A stretch of DNA of 64,000 nucleotides, taken from Streptomyces sp. MST-110588 (GTDB taxonomy: Bacteria; Actinomycetota; Actinomycetes; Streptomycetales; Streptomycetaceae). Numbering within the stretch: the first letter of the stretch is position 1; every line of letters begins with the position of its first letter. Location: contig NZ_CP074380.1 of NCBI RefSeq assembly GCF_022695595.1, positions 7,096,501 to 7,160,500 of the forward strand, read 5' to 3'. Positions 18,069 to 25,696 of the stretch are shown in pieces. Below the pieces are notes generated by a model. It saw nothing but the letters and a program-made list of their open reading frames with translations, was not told the DNA's origin and did not search any database. The translations under genes were made by a program, and so were the position numbers.

Positions 18069-18802
18069 TCGGCCTCGTGCTGGCAGCCGGCGCCGGACGG
18101 CGTCTGCGCCCCTACACCGACACCCTGCCCAAGGCACTGGTGCCGGTCGACGGCGACACGACCATCCTGGACCTGACGCTCGGCAACTTCGCCGAGATCG
18201 GCCTGACCGAGGTCGCGATCATCGTCGGCTACCGCAAGGAGGCCGTGTACGAGCGCAAGGCCGCGCTGGAGGCGAAGTACGGCCTCAAGCTCACCCTCAT
18301 CGACAACGACAAGGCCGAGGAGTGGAACAACGCCTACTCCCTGTGGTGCGGCCGTGACGCCCTCAAGCACGACGTGATCCTCGCCAATGGCGACACCGTG
18401 CACCCGGTCTCCGTCGAGAAGACCCTGCTCGCCGCCCGCGGCGACGGCAAGAAGATCATCCTCGCGCTCGACACGGTCAAGACCCTGGCCGAGGAGGAGA
18501 TGAAGGTCGTCGTGGACCCCGACAAGGGCGTCCAGAAGATCACCAAGCTCATGGACCCGGCCGAGGCCACCGGTGAGTACATCGGCGTCACCCTCATCGA
18601 GGGCGAGGCCGCCGAGGAGCTGGCCGACGCCCTGAAGACCACCTTCGAGCGCGACCCCGACCTGTACTACGAGGACGGCTACCAGGAGCTGGTCAACCGC
18701 GGCTTCAAGGTCGACGTGGCGCCGATCGGCGACGTCAAGTGGGTCGAGATCGACAACCACGACGACCTCGCCAAGGGCCGGGAGATCGCGTGCCAGTACT
18801 GA
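18065..18802 (+). CDS. LicC-like nucleotidyltransferase (phosphoalcohol cytidylyltransferase-type)
   Basis: The protein is 245 aa. The N-terminal AAGAGRRLRPYT, a Lys-Ala-Leu-Val-Pro-Val segment and the later DNDKAEEWNNAYSLW are typical of small nucleotidyltransferases. The NNxYSL element is shared with phosphocholine and inositol-phosphate cytidylyltransferases. It would activate a phosphorylated alcohol, probably with CTP, to supply the neighbouring CDP-alcohol phosphotransferases; the substrate is not known. The ATG overlaps the previous stop (ATGA) and has GAAGGAG upstream, so translation is coupled. The C-terminal residues overlap the next gene by 13 bases. Confidence 0.85.
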   Translation: MIGLVLAAGAGRRLRPYTDTLPKALVPVDGDTTILDLTLGNFAEIGLTEVAIIVGYRKEAVYERKAALEAKYGLKLTLIDNDKAEEWNNAYSLWCGRDALKHDVILANGDTVHPVSVEKTLLAARGDGKKIILALDTVKTLAEEEMKVVVDPDKGVQKITKLMDPAEATGEYIGVTLIEGEAAEELADALKTTFERDPDLYYEDGYQELVNRGFKVDVAPIGDVKWVEIDNHDDLAKGREIACQY

Positions 18803-19854
18803 CGAGGCTCATCCCCTCGCCGGTCGTCGTCGACATCCGGGCCGGGGCGCTGGAGGATCTGGGCACCATCCTGTCCGATCAGCGCATCGCTCCGACCGGA
18901 CGGCTCGCCTTCGCCATCAGCGGCGGCTCGGGCGTCGCGCTGCGCGACCGGTTCGCCCCCGCCCTGCCCGGCGCGGACTGGTTCACGGGCGCGGACGGCA
19001 CCATCGACGGCGCGGTCCGCCTCGCCGACTCGATCAAGAAGGGTGGCCGCTACGACGCGGTGGTCGCCCTCGGCGGCGGCAAGATCGTCGACTGCGCGAA
19101 GTACGCCGCCGCGCGGGTCGGGCTGCCACTGGTCGCGGTCGCCACCAACCTCGCCAACGACGGCCTGTGCTCGCCGGTCGCCACGCTGGACAACGACGCG
19201 GGCCGCGGCTCGTACGGCGTGCCGAACCCGATCGGGATCGTCATCGACCTCGATGTGATCCGCCAGGCGCCGCCGGAGTACGTCCGGGCCGGCATCGGCG
19301 ACGTGGTCTGCAAGATCTCGGCGGTCGCGGACTGGGAGCTGTCCAACCGCGAGACCGGCGAGAAGATCGACGGCCTCGCCGCCGCCATGGCCCGCCAGGC
19401 CGCCGAGGCGGTCCTGCGCCACCCCGGGACCATCGCCGACGACGCCTTCCTGACCACCCTCGCCGAGGCGCTGGTCCTGTGCGGCATCTCGATGTCGGTC
19501 GCGGGCGACAGCCGCCCCGCGTCGGGCGCCTGCCACGAGATCAGCCACGCCTTCGACCTGCTCTTCCCCAAGCGCAACGCGCCGCACGGGGACCAGTGCG
19601 GATTCGGCGGCATCTTCGCCACGTTCCTGCGCGGCGACGTGGAGACGGCCGGGATCATGGCGGACACCCTGCGCCGCCATGCCTGCCCGGTGCTCCCGGG
19701 GGAGATGGGCTTCAGCCGGCAGGACCTCTACGAGGCCGTCGCGTTCGCCCCGCAGACCCGCCCGGGCCGCTACACGATCCTTGAACATCTCAACCTGTCC
19801 ACCGACCAGATCAGGGACGCATACGCCGACTATGCAAAAGCCATCGGTAGCTGA
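18790..19854 (+). CDS. Iron-containing alcohol dehydrogenase / glycerol-1-phosphate dehydrogenase-like
   Basis: The protein is 354 aa. It shows the family III metal dehydrogenase layout: an NAD(P)-binding GGGKIVDCAK near residue 95, TNLANDGLCSP near 120 (metal-site Asp), HEISHAFD near 249 and HGDQCGFG near 265 (metal-site histidines). The Asn-Asp-Gly and His-Gly-Asp/Glu-Gln pattern is closest to sn-glycerol-1-phosphate dehydrogenases (archaeal EgsA, Bacillus AraM) rather than to fermentative alcohol dehydrogenases. A likely job is reducing dihydroxyacetone phosphate or a similar ketone phosphate to the alcohol that the cytidylyltransferase then activates. GTG start at 18790 with GGGAG upstream, overlapping the previous gene by 13 bases. 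Confidence 0.82.
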   Translation: MPVLTRLIPSPVVVDIRAGALEDLGTILSDQRIAPTGRLAFAISGGSGVALRDRFAPALPGADWFTGADGTIDGAVRLADSIKKGGRYDAVVALGGGKIVDCAKYAAARVGLPLVAVATNLANDGLCSPVATLDNDAGRGSYGVPNPIGIVIDLDVIRQAPPEYVRAGIGDVVCKISAVADWELSNRETGEKIDGLAAAMARQAAEAVLRHPGTIADDAFLTTLAEALVLCGISMSVAGDSRPASGACHEISHAFDLLFPKRNAPHGDQCGFGGIFATFLRGDVETAGIMADTLRRHACPVLPGEMGFSRQDLYEAVAFAPQTRPGRYTILEHLNLSTDQIRDAYADYAKAIGS

Positions 19855-20611
19855 GCTCCGCCCGGTTGTTCACCCCCCGGGGGTGAAGGACCGGCGCAGC
19901 GGCGAACACTGGGCCGGCCGGCTCTACATGCGCGAGGTCTCCCTGCGCATCGACCGGTACCTGGTGAACACCAGGATCACTCCCAACCAGCTCACCTACC
20001 TGATGACCGTCTTCGGCGTCCTTGCGACCCCGGCCCTGCTGGTGCCGGGGATCTGGGGGGCCGCGCTCGGTGTGCTGATGGTCCAGCTCTACCTGCTGCT
20101 GGACTGTGTCGACGGCGAGGTGGCCCGCTGGAAGAAGCAGTTCTCGCTCGGCGGGGTGTACCTGGACCGGGTCGGTGCCTACCTGACCGACGCCGCCGTG
20201 CTGGTCGGCTTCGGCCTGCGCGCCGCCGACCTGTGGGGCTCCGGGCGGATCGACTGGCTGTGGGCCTTCCTGGGCACCCTCGCCGCCCTCGGCGCGATCC
20301 TGATCAAGGCCGAGACCGACCTGGTCGGCGTGGCCCGGCACCAGGGCGGACTGCCGCCGGTAAAGGAAGCGGCGTCCGAGCCGCGCTCGTCCGGCATGGC
20401 GCTGGCCCGCAGGGCCGCCGCGGCGCTGAAGTTCCACCGGCTGATCCTCGGGATCGAGGCGTCACTGCTGATCCTGGTCCTGGCCGTGGTCGACACCGTA
20501 CGGGGGGACCTGTTCTTCTCCCGGCTCGGTGTCGCCGTCCTGGCGGGCATCGCGCTCCTCCAGACGCTGCTCCACCTCGTGTCCATCCTCGCCTCCAGCA
20601 GGCTCAAGTGA
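19832..20611 (+). CDS. CDP-alcohol phosphatidyltransferase family protein with altered active site
   Basis: The protein is 259 aa with about six membrane helices. The signature DCVDGEVAR is followed at the right distance by GVYLD, but the fourth aspartate expected four residues later is Ala (DRVGAY). That last Asp is the proposed catalytic base in the family. The protein may work with the intact CDP-alcohol enzyme at 16272, use a shifted residue, or be inactive. The ATG at 19832 overlaps the dehydrogenase gene by 23 bases, which fits the tight coupling of this operon, though the ribosome site is weak. A GT2 gene follows 11 bp later. Confidence 0.83.
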   Translation: MQKPSVAELRPVVHPPGVKDRRSGEHWAGRLYMREVSLRIDRYLVNTRITPNQLTYLMTVFGVLATPALLVPGIWGAALGVLMVQLYLLLDCVDGEVARWKKQFSLGGVYLDRVGAYLTDAAVLVGFGLRAADLWGSGRIDWLWAFLGTLAALGAILIKAETDLVGVARHQGGLPPVKEAASEPRSSGMALARRAAAALKFHRLILGIEASLLILVLAVVDTVRGDLFFSRLGVAVLAGIALLQTLLHLVSILASSRLK

Positions 20612-20622
20612 CGGAGGTCCCC

Positions 20623-21495
20623 ATGAAGCTCGGCGCGGTCGTCCTGACCATGGGCAACCGCCCGGAGGAGCTGCGTGCCCTGCTGGACTCGGTCGCCAAG
20701 CAGGACGGCGATCCGATCGAGGTCGTGGTCGTGGGCAACGGTTCACCGCTGCCGCCGCTGCCCGAGGGCGTACGGACCGTGGAGCTCCCGGAGAACGTCG
20801 GGATCCCGGCCGGACGCAACGTCGGCATCGAAGCCTTCGGGCCCGGTGGCCGCGAGGTGGACGCCCTGCTCTTCCTGGACGACGACGGGCTGCTGTCCCG
20901 GACGGACACCGCCGAACTGTGCCGGCAGGCGTTCACCCGCGACAAGAAGCTGGGCATCATCAGCTTCCGCATCGCGGACCCGGAGACGGGGCAGACGCAG
21001 CGCCGGCACGTGCCGCGGCTGCGCGCCTCGGACCCGCTGCGCTCCTCCCGCGTCACGACCTTCCTCGGCGGTGCCAACGCGGTCCGTACGGCGGTCTTCC
21101 AGGAGGTCGGCGGGCTGCCCGGCGACTTCTTCTACGCCCATGAGGAGACCGATCTGGCCTGGCGTGCCCTGGACGCCGGCTGGATGATCGACTACCGGTC
21201 CGACATGGTGCTGCTGCACCCCACGCACGCCCCCAGCCGGCACGCGGTCTACCACCGCATGGTGGCCCGCAACCGTGTCTGGCTGGCCCGCCGCAATCTC
21301 CCGGCCCTTCTTGTTCCGGTCTATCTCGGTGTCTGGTTCCTGCTCACCCTCGCCCGGCGTCCCTCGCGGCCCGCGCTGCGTGCCTGGCTGGGCGGCTTCA
21401 GGGAAGGCTGGGCGGCTCCCTGCGGCCCCAGGCGTCCCATGAAGTGGCGTACCGTTTGGCGCCTGACCCGACTGGGCCGCCCTCCCGTCATCTGA
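20623..21495 (+). CDS. Family 2 glycosyltransferase
   Basis: The protein is 290 aa with a GT-A fold. Nucleotide-sugar binding begins at VVLTMGNRPEEL, with a metal-binding DxD type motif in FLDDDG near residue 86 and an acceptor-site region AHEETDLAWRALDAG. The C-terminus has one hydrophobic stretch (VPVYLGVWFLLTL) and a basic tail, suggesting a membrane-associated enzyme acting at the inner face. It probably adds a sugar to the product built by the upstream CDP-alcohol enzymes before export. Strong ribosome site GGAGG five bases before the ATG; same operon, upstream of the ABC exporter. Confidence 0.9.
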   Translation: MKLGAVVLTMGNRPEELRALLDSVAKQDGDPIEVVVVGNGSPLPPLPEGVRTVELPENVGIPAGRNVGIEAFGPGGREVDALLFLDDDGLLSRTDTAELCRQAFTRDKKLGIISFRIADPETGQTQRRHVPRLRASDPLRSSRVTTFLGGANAVRTAVFQEVGGLPGDFFYAHEETDLAWRALDAGWMIDYRSDMVLLHPTHAPSRHAVYHRMVARNRVWLARRNLPALLVPVYLGVWFLLTLARRPSRPALRAWLGGFREGWAAPCGPRRPMKWRTVWRLTRLGRPPVI

Positions 21496-21564
21496 CAAGC
21501 TCGTATCTGAGAGCATCAGGCGCGATCCGGGGCACGGCCCCGGCAGCGCACCTTGAGGACGAAA

Positions 21565-22503
21565 GTGTCAACTGTGAGCGAGACTACGCACGACAGTGCG
21601 GTCGCCATGAGTGCCCCGCCATCACCCGACGACGGGCTGTCGCCGGCCCAGCTTGCCCAGAAGTACGGCCTGTCGCAGAGCGGGGCCCGCCCCAGCCTGC
21701 CGCAGTACATCGGGCAGCTCTGGGAGCGCCGGCACTTCATCTCCGCCTTCTCCAGCGCCAAGCTGACGGCTCAGTACAGCCAGGCGAAGCTGGGCCAGGT
21801 CTGGCAGGTGGTGACGCCGCTGCTGAACGCGCTCATCTACTACCTCATCTTCGGACTGCTGATCGGTACCCGCAACGGGGTCCCGGACTTCGTGCCCTTC
21901 CTGGTCACCGGCGTCTTCATCTTCACCTTCACCCAGAGTTCGGTGATGGCCGGCACGAGGGCGATCTCGGGCAACCTGGGCCTGGTGCGCGCGCTGCACT
22001 TCCCGCGCGCCTGCCTGCCCATCTCTTTCTGCCTGATGCAGCTCAAGCAACTGCTGTTCTCGATGGTCGTGCTGATCGCCATCCTGCTGGGCTTCGGTCA
22101 GCTCCCGACCTGGTCCTGGCTGCTGGCGATCCCGGCCCTGCTGCTGCAGTTCGTCTTCAACACCGGCCTGGCGATGGTCATGGCGCGCCTGGGCAGCAAG
22201 ACGCCGGACCTGGCGCAGCTCATGCCGTTCATCATGCGGACGTGGATGTACGCGTCCGGCGTGATGTTCAGCATCGACAAGATCACCGAGGGCAAGGACA
22301 TCCCCGGGTTCGTCACCGTCCTCCTGGACTGGAACCCGGCCGCGGTCTTCATCGACCTGATGCGCTTCGCGCTCATCGACAGCTTCAAGGCGAGCCAGCT
22401 CCCGACGCACGCCTGGGCGCTCGCCCTGGGCTGGGCGGCCGTGGTCGGCATCGCGGGCTTCGTGTATTTCTGGAAGGCTGAGGAGCGCTACGGCCGTGGC
22501 TGA
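21565..22503 (+). CDS. ABC-2 type export permease (TagG/Wzm-like)
   Basis: The protein is 312 aa. A polar N-terminus of about 75 residues precedes six membrane helices, with LGQVWQVVTPLLNALIYY at the first helix, the usual opening of polysaccharide and teichoic-acid exporters. GTG at 21565 is preferred because GAGGACGAAA lies just upstream; a TTG four codons earlier and a GTG three codons later are alternatives. The next gene, its ATPase partner, overlaps by eight bases. The pair would flip or export a lipid-linked glycan across the cytoplasmic membrane. Confidence 0.88.
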   Translation: MSTVSETTHDSAVAMSAPPSPDDGLSPAQLAQKYGLSQSGARPSLPQYIGQLWERRHFISAFSSAKLTAQYSQAKLGQVWQVVTPLLNALIYYLIFGLLIGTRNGVPDFVPFLVTGVFIFTFTQSSVMAGTRAISGNLGLVRALHFPRACLPISFCLMQLKQLLFSMVVLIAILLGFGQLPTWSWLLAIPALLLQFVFNTGLAMVMARLGSKTPDLAQLMPFIMRTWMYASGVMFSIDKITEGKDIPGFVTVLLDWNPAAVFIDLMRFALIDSFKASQLPTHAWALALGWAAVVGIAGFVYFWKAEERYGRG

Positions 22504-23305
22504 GCAGCAGGACAACGTCAAGGCTCCGGGCGGCGCGCCGGCGGACGCCCGGGTCCCGACCGTGATCGCGGATGATCTGCACATCGTGTACCGGGTGTAC
22601 GGGGCGGGTGCGGGCAAGGGCGGGGCGACCGCGGCGCTGCGGCGGATCATCCGGCGCAAGCCGGCGGCGGGGGTGCGGGAGGTGCACGCGGTGCGCGGGG
22701 TGTCCTTCACCGCCTACCGGGGGCAGTCGATCGGGCTGATCGGATCCAACGGGTCGGGGAAGTCCACGCTGCTCAAGGCGGTGGCGGGGCTGCTGCCGGC
22801 CGAGCGCGGCCGGGTCTACACCCATGGGCAGCCGTCGCTGCTGGGGGTCAACGCGGCGCTGATGAACGACCTGACGGGGGAGAAGAACGTGATCCTGGGC
22901 GGGCTGGCGATGGGCATGTCCCGCGACCAGGTCCGGGAGCGGTTCCAGGGGATCGTGGACTTCTCCGGCATCAACGAGAAGGGCGACTTCATCTCGCTGC
23001 CGATGCGCACCTACTCCTCCGGGATGGCGGCCCGGCTGCGGTTTTCCATCGCGGCGGCCAAGGACCACGACGTGCTGATGATCGACGAGGCGCTGGCCAC
23101 CGGTGACCGGGCCTTCCAGAAGCGCTCCGAGGCACGCATCCGCGAGCTGCGCAAGGAGGCGGGCACGGTCTTCCTGGTCAGCCACAACAACAAGTCGATC
23201 AGGGACACCTGCGACCGGGTGCTGTGGCTGGAGAAGGGCGAACTCCTCATGGACGGCCCGACCGACGAAGTGATCAAGGCGTACGAGAAGGAAACGGGCA
23301 AGTAG
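22496..23305 (+). CDS. ABC exporter ATPase subunit (TagH/Wzt-like)
   Basis: The protein is 269 aa, cytoplasmic. Walker A GSNGSGKST near residue 83, signature YSSGMAARL near 172 and Walker B VLMIDEALATGD near 192. The YSSGM form and the run HAVRGVSFTAYRGQSIGL are typical of teichoic-acid or O-antigen exporter ATPases. It ends soon after the nucleotide-binding domain, so it lacks the C-terminal carbohydrate-binding domain found in some Wzt proteins; substrate choice may be less specific. GTG start overlaps the permease gene by eight bases. A terminator follows at 23323-23354. Confidence 0.9.
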   Translation: MAEQQDNVKAPGGAPADARVPTVIADDLHIVYRVYGAGAGKGGATAALRRIIRRKPAAGVREVHAVRGVSFTAYRGQSIGLIGSNGSGKSTLLKAVAGLLPAERGRVYTHGQPSLLGVNAALMNDLTGEKNVILGGLAMGMSRDQVRERFQGIVDFSGINEKGDFISLPMRTYSSGMAARLRFSIAAAKDHDVLMIDEALATGDRAFQKRSEARIRELRKEAGTVFLVSHNNKSIRDTCDRVLWLEKGELLMDGPTDEVIKAYEKETGK

Positions 23306-23322
23306 TCCCCGCCGAGCGCCCC

Positions 23323-23354
23323 ACGGCCCCCACGAGTCCGCTCGTGGGGGCCGT
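23323..23354 (+). terminator. Hairpin terminator of the phosphoalcohol/export operon
   Basis: A perfect 14-base inverted repeat with a 4-base loop (23323-23336 with 23341-23354), 17 bases after the ATPase stop codon. It separates this operon from the hopanoid operon. Confidence 0.85.
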
Positions 23355-23730
23355 TGATCGTTAACAAATGGTCAACTCCTTCATCATGCGGAACAGTTAG
23401 GGGAGGGTTGGATGTTGACCGGATCGTTGCTTCACGGTTCGGCACCCCCTCGGTCGCTGATGAGATGTACGGCGTAAGCTGTACGGGTACTGAACAGCAC
23501 AAGTGGCACAAGTCGGGCAATACTCATCCGCGTGGACGGCGAGGGGCCCGGCCGGACAGGTCGGGGCCTGCGGCGTGTCCGAAATGGGATGTTTTAGCTT
23601 GGCGGTGTAGAACGGGAGTCGTGACGGCAATGGCTACTGGACCTATCCGGCTCCCCCATGCGCCGGGCAGCCTCCGGTGAGCCGGAAAACGGAGCAGGCG
23701 CGCGGCGCCGTCATCCGGAGGGCGGTGGCA
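23355..23730 (+). promoter_or_regulatory. Upstream region of the hopanoid operon
   Basis: About 375 bp between the terminator and hpnC. It is locally A+T-richer than its surroundings (for example 23360-23400 and 23470-23525) and should hold the hopanoid operon promoter. I cannot pick a -10/-35 pair with confidence. An open frame here (23354-23680) lacks a ribosome site and recognisable sequence. Confidence 0.45.
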
Positions 23731-24630
23731 GTGAAGGGGCGGGCGGACGCGCAGTCGCGTACCGTGCTGGACAAGGCCGCGCACGAGAACTTCCCGGTGG
23801 CCCCCTTCTTCCTGCCCCGCGCCTGGCGCACCGACCTGATGGCCGTCTACGGCTTCGCCCGGCTCGTGGACGACATCGGTGACGGGGACCTGGCGCCCGG
23901 CGGCGGCGACGCCGTGCTCCTGGGGCTGGACCGGGCACAGGCGGATGACCGCCTCGCGCTGCTCGACGCGCTGGAGGCCGACCTCCACCGGGTCTTCAGC
24001 GACCGCGCCCCCGGCCCCGGCCACCCGCTCATGCGCCGTCTGGGCCCCACCGTCCGCCGCTGCGGCCTGACCCCCGAGCCCTTCCTCGGCCTGATCGAGG
24101 CCAACCGGCAGGACCAGCGCGTACGTCGGTACGCCACCTACGCCGAGCTGCTCGCGTACTGTGAACTGTCCGCCAACCCCGTCGGCCGCCTCGTGCTGGG
24201 CGTCACCGGCACCACGACGCCCGAGCGCGTACGGCACTCCGACGCCATCTGCACCGCGCTCCAGATCATCGAACACCTCCAGGACGTCGCCGAGGACCTC
24301 GGCCGGGACCGGGTCTACCTCCCCGCCGAGGACCTCAAGCGCTTCGACGTCACCGAGGCCGACCTGGCTGCTCCCAGCGGCAGCGCCGAGGTACGCGCAC
24401 TGATCGCGTACGAGGCGGAACGCGCCCACGAGCTGCTGAATGAAGGCACACCGCTGGTGGGTAGCGTCCACGGCAGGCTCAGGCTCCTGCTCGCCGGATT
24501 CGTGGCCGGCGGACGCGCCGCACTCCAGGCGGTCGCCGCCGCCGACCACGACGTACTCCCTGGACCGCCCAAGGCGACCAAGCTCGCACTGCTGCGCGAG
24601 GTCGGGGCGACACTGCGAAGAGAGGGGTGA
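23731..24630 (+). CDS. hpnC: Squalene synthase HpnC (hydroxysqualene synthase-type)
   Basis: About 299 aa. A trans-isoprenyl diphosphate synthase fold with the first Asp motif RLVDDIGDG near residue 46 and the second QIIEHLQDVAEDLGRDRVYL near 170. HpnC acts after HpnD in the three-enzyme squalene route, turning presqualene diphosphate into hydroxysqualene. GTG 23731 is chosen because GGAGG lies nine bases upstream and the family similarity begins just after it; a GTG at 23677 would add 18 residues without a good site. First gene of the operon; its stop overlaps hpnD's start by four bases (GTGA). Confidence 0.92.
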   Translation: MKGRADAQSRTVLDKAAHENFPVAPFFLPRAWRTDLMAVYGFARLVDDIGDGDLAPGGGDAVLLGLDRAQADDRLALLDALEADLHRVFSDRAPGPGHPLMRRLGPTVRRCGLTPEPFLGLIEANRQDQRVRRYATYAELLAYCELSANPVGRLVLGVTGTTTPERVRHSDAICTALQIIEHLQDVAEDLGRDRVYLPAEDLKRFDVTEADLAAPSGSAEVRALIAYEAERAHELLNEGTPLVGSVHGRLRLLLAGFVAGGRAALQAVAAADHDVLPGPPKATKLALLREVGATLRREG

Positions 24631-25592
24631 GTAGGACGGTGGAGGCTACCGCACACGCGTCCGCGCCGGTGCTCGCTGCGTACCGCTACTGCGAGGCCGT
24701 GACCGGGCAGCAGGCCCGTAACTTCGCCTATGGCATCCGGCTGCTGCCGACCGAGAAGCGGCAGGCCATGTCGGCGCTCTACGCCTTTTCGCGCCGGGTC
24801 GACGACATCGGCGACGGGACGCTGGACCCCGCCGCCAAGCAGCGGCGGCTGGAGGACAACCGGGCCCTGCTCGCCCGCATCCGGGGCGGCGAGGTCCAGG
24901 AGGACGACACCGATCCCGTGGCGGTCGCGCTGGCCGACGCGGCCCGGCGCTTCCCGCTGCCGCTCGGTGGCCTGGACGAACTCATCGACGGCGTCCTGAT
25001 GGACGTACGCGGCCAGACGTATGAGACCTGGGAGGACCTGAAGGTCTACTGCCGCTGTGTGGCCGGGGCCATCGGACGGCTCTCCCTGGGCGTCTTCGGC
25101 ACCGTACCCGGCGCACGCGACACACAACGCGCCTCCGAGTACGCCGATACGCTGGGGCTCGCTCTCCAACTCACCAATATCCTCAGAGATGTTCGCGAGG
25201 ACGCGGGCAACGGCCGTACCTACCTCCCCACCGACGACCTCGCCAAGTTCGGCTGCTCGGCCGGCTTCAACGGTCCCCTCCCGCCGCCCGGGTCGGACTT
25301 CACCGGCCTGGTCCACTTCGAAGTCCGCCGCGCCCGCGCCCTGTTCGCCGAGGGCTTCCGGCTGCTGCCCATGCTGGACCGGCGCAGCGGCGCCTGCGTG
25401 GCCGCCATGGCCGGCATCTACCACCGGCTGCTGGCGCGGATCGCCGCCGATCCGCAGGCCGTACTGCGCGGCCGGGTCTCGCTGCCCGGCCGCGAGAAGG
25501 CGTTCGTCGCCGTACGCGGCCTGTCGGGACTGGACGCACGGGCCGTCGGCCGCCGGTGCGGCGGCGGCCCGTCCATCAGGAGGCGCGGATGA
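24627..25592 (+). CDS. hpnD: Presqualene diphosphate synthase HpnD
   Basis: The protein is 321 aa. It joins two farnesyl diphosphates to presqualene diphosphate. First Asp motif SRRVDDIGDG near residue 55, second QLTNILRDVREDAGNGRTYL near 185; both Mg-binding Asp clusters are complete. The GTG start overlaps the hpnC stop, so translation is coupled. The C-terminal 30 residues are Arg/Gly-rich and less conserved. The gene ends at an ATGA overlap with a 35-codon microgene. Confidence 0.93.
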   Translation: MSRTVEATAHASAPVLAAYRYCEAVTGQQARNFAYGIRLLPTEKRQAMSALYAFSRRVDDIGDGTLDPAAKQRRLEDNRALLARIRGGEVQEDDTDPVAVALADAARRFPLPLGGLDELIDGVLMDVRGQTYETWEDLKVYCRCVAGAIGRLSLGVFGTVPGARDTQRASEYADTLGLALQLTNILRDVREDAGNGRTYLPTDDLAKFGCSAGFNGPLPPPGSDFTGLVHFEVRRARALFAEGFRLLPMLDRRSGACVAAMAGIYHRLLARIAADPQAVLRGRVSLPGREKAFVAVRGLSGLDARAVGRRCGGGPSIRRRG

Positions 25593-25696
25593 CGAGCCGG
25601 GAAGCGGACGGCGGCGAGGAGCCCGCTTCATGGCGGCGGGCAACCGTCCGCCAGGGTGTTGCGTCCCTGACAGCAGTAATCAGGGAGGGCGAATGA
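25589..25696 (+). CDS. 35-aa microprotein between hpnD and hpnE (DUF6380-like)
   Basis: The start ATG overlaps the hpnD stop (ATGA) and has a strong AGGAGG seven bases upstream; the TGA stop overlaps the hpnE start (ATGA). The whole gap between hpnD and hpnE is thus filled by one coupled short frame. The peptide is polar at the N-terminus and basic in the middle, with RRATVRQGVASLTA as its most distinctive stretch, which recalls a small Streptomyces family I know as DUF6380; that match is from memory. No membrane span. Function unknown; it may only keep ribosomes moving from hpnD to hpnE. Confidence 0.62.
   Translation: MTSREADGGEEPASWRRATVRQGVASLTAVIREGE

Noticed and set aside
23354..23680. 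Possible 108-codon gene before hpnC
   Set aside because: No ribosome site, no conserved motif and atypical codon use; more likely promoter DNA.
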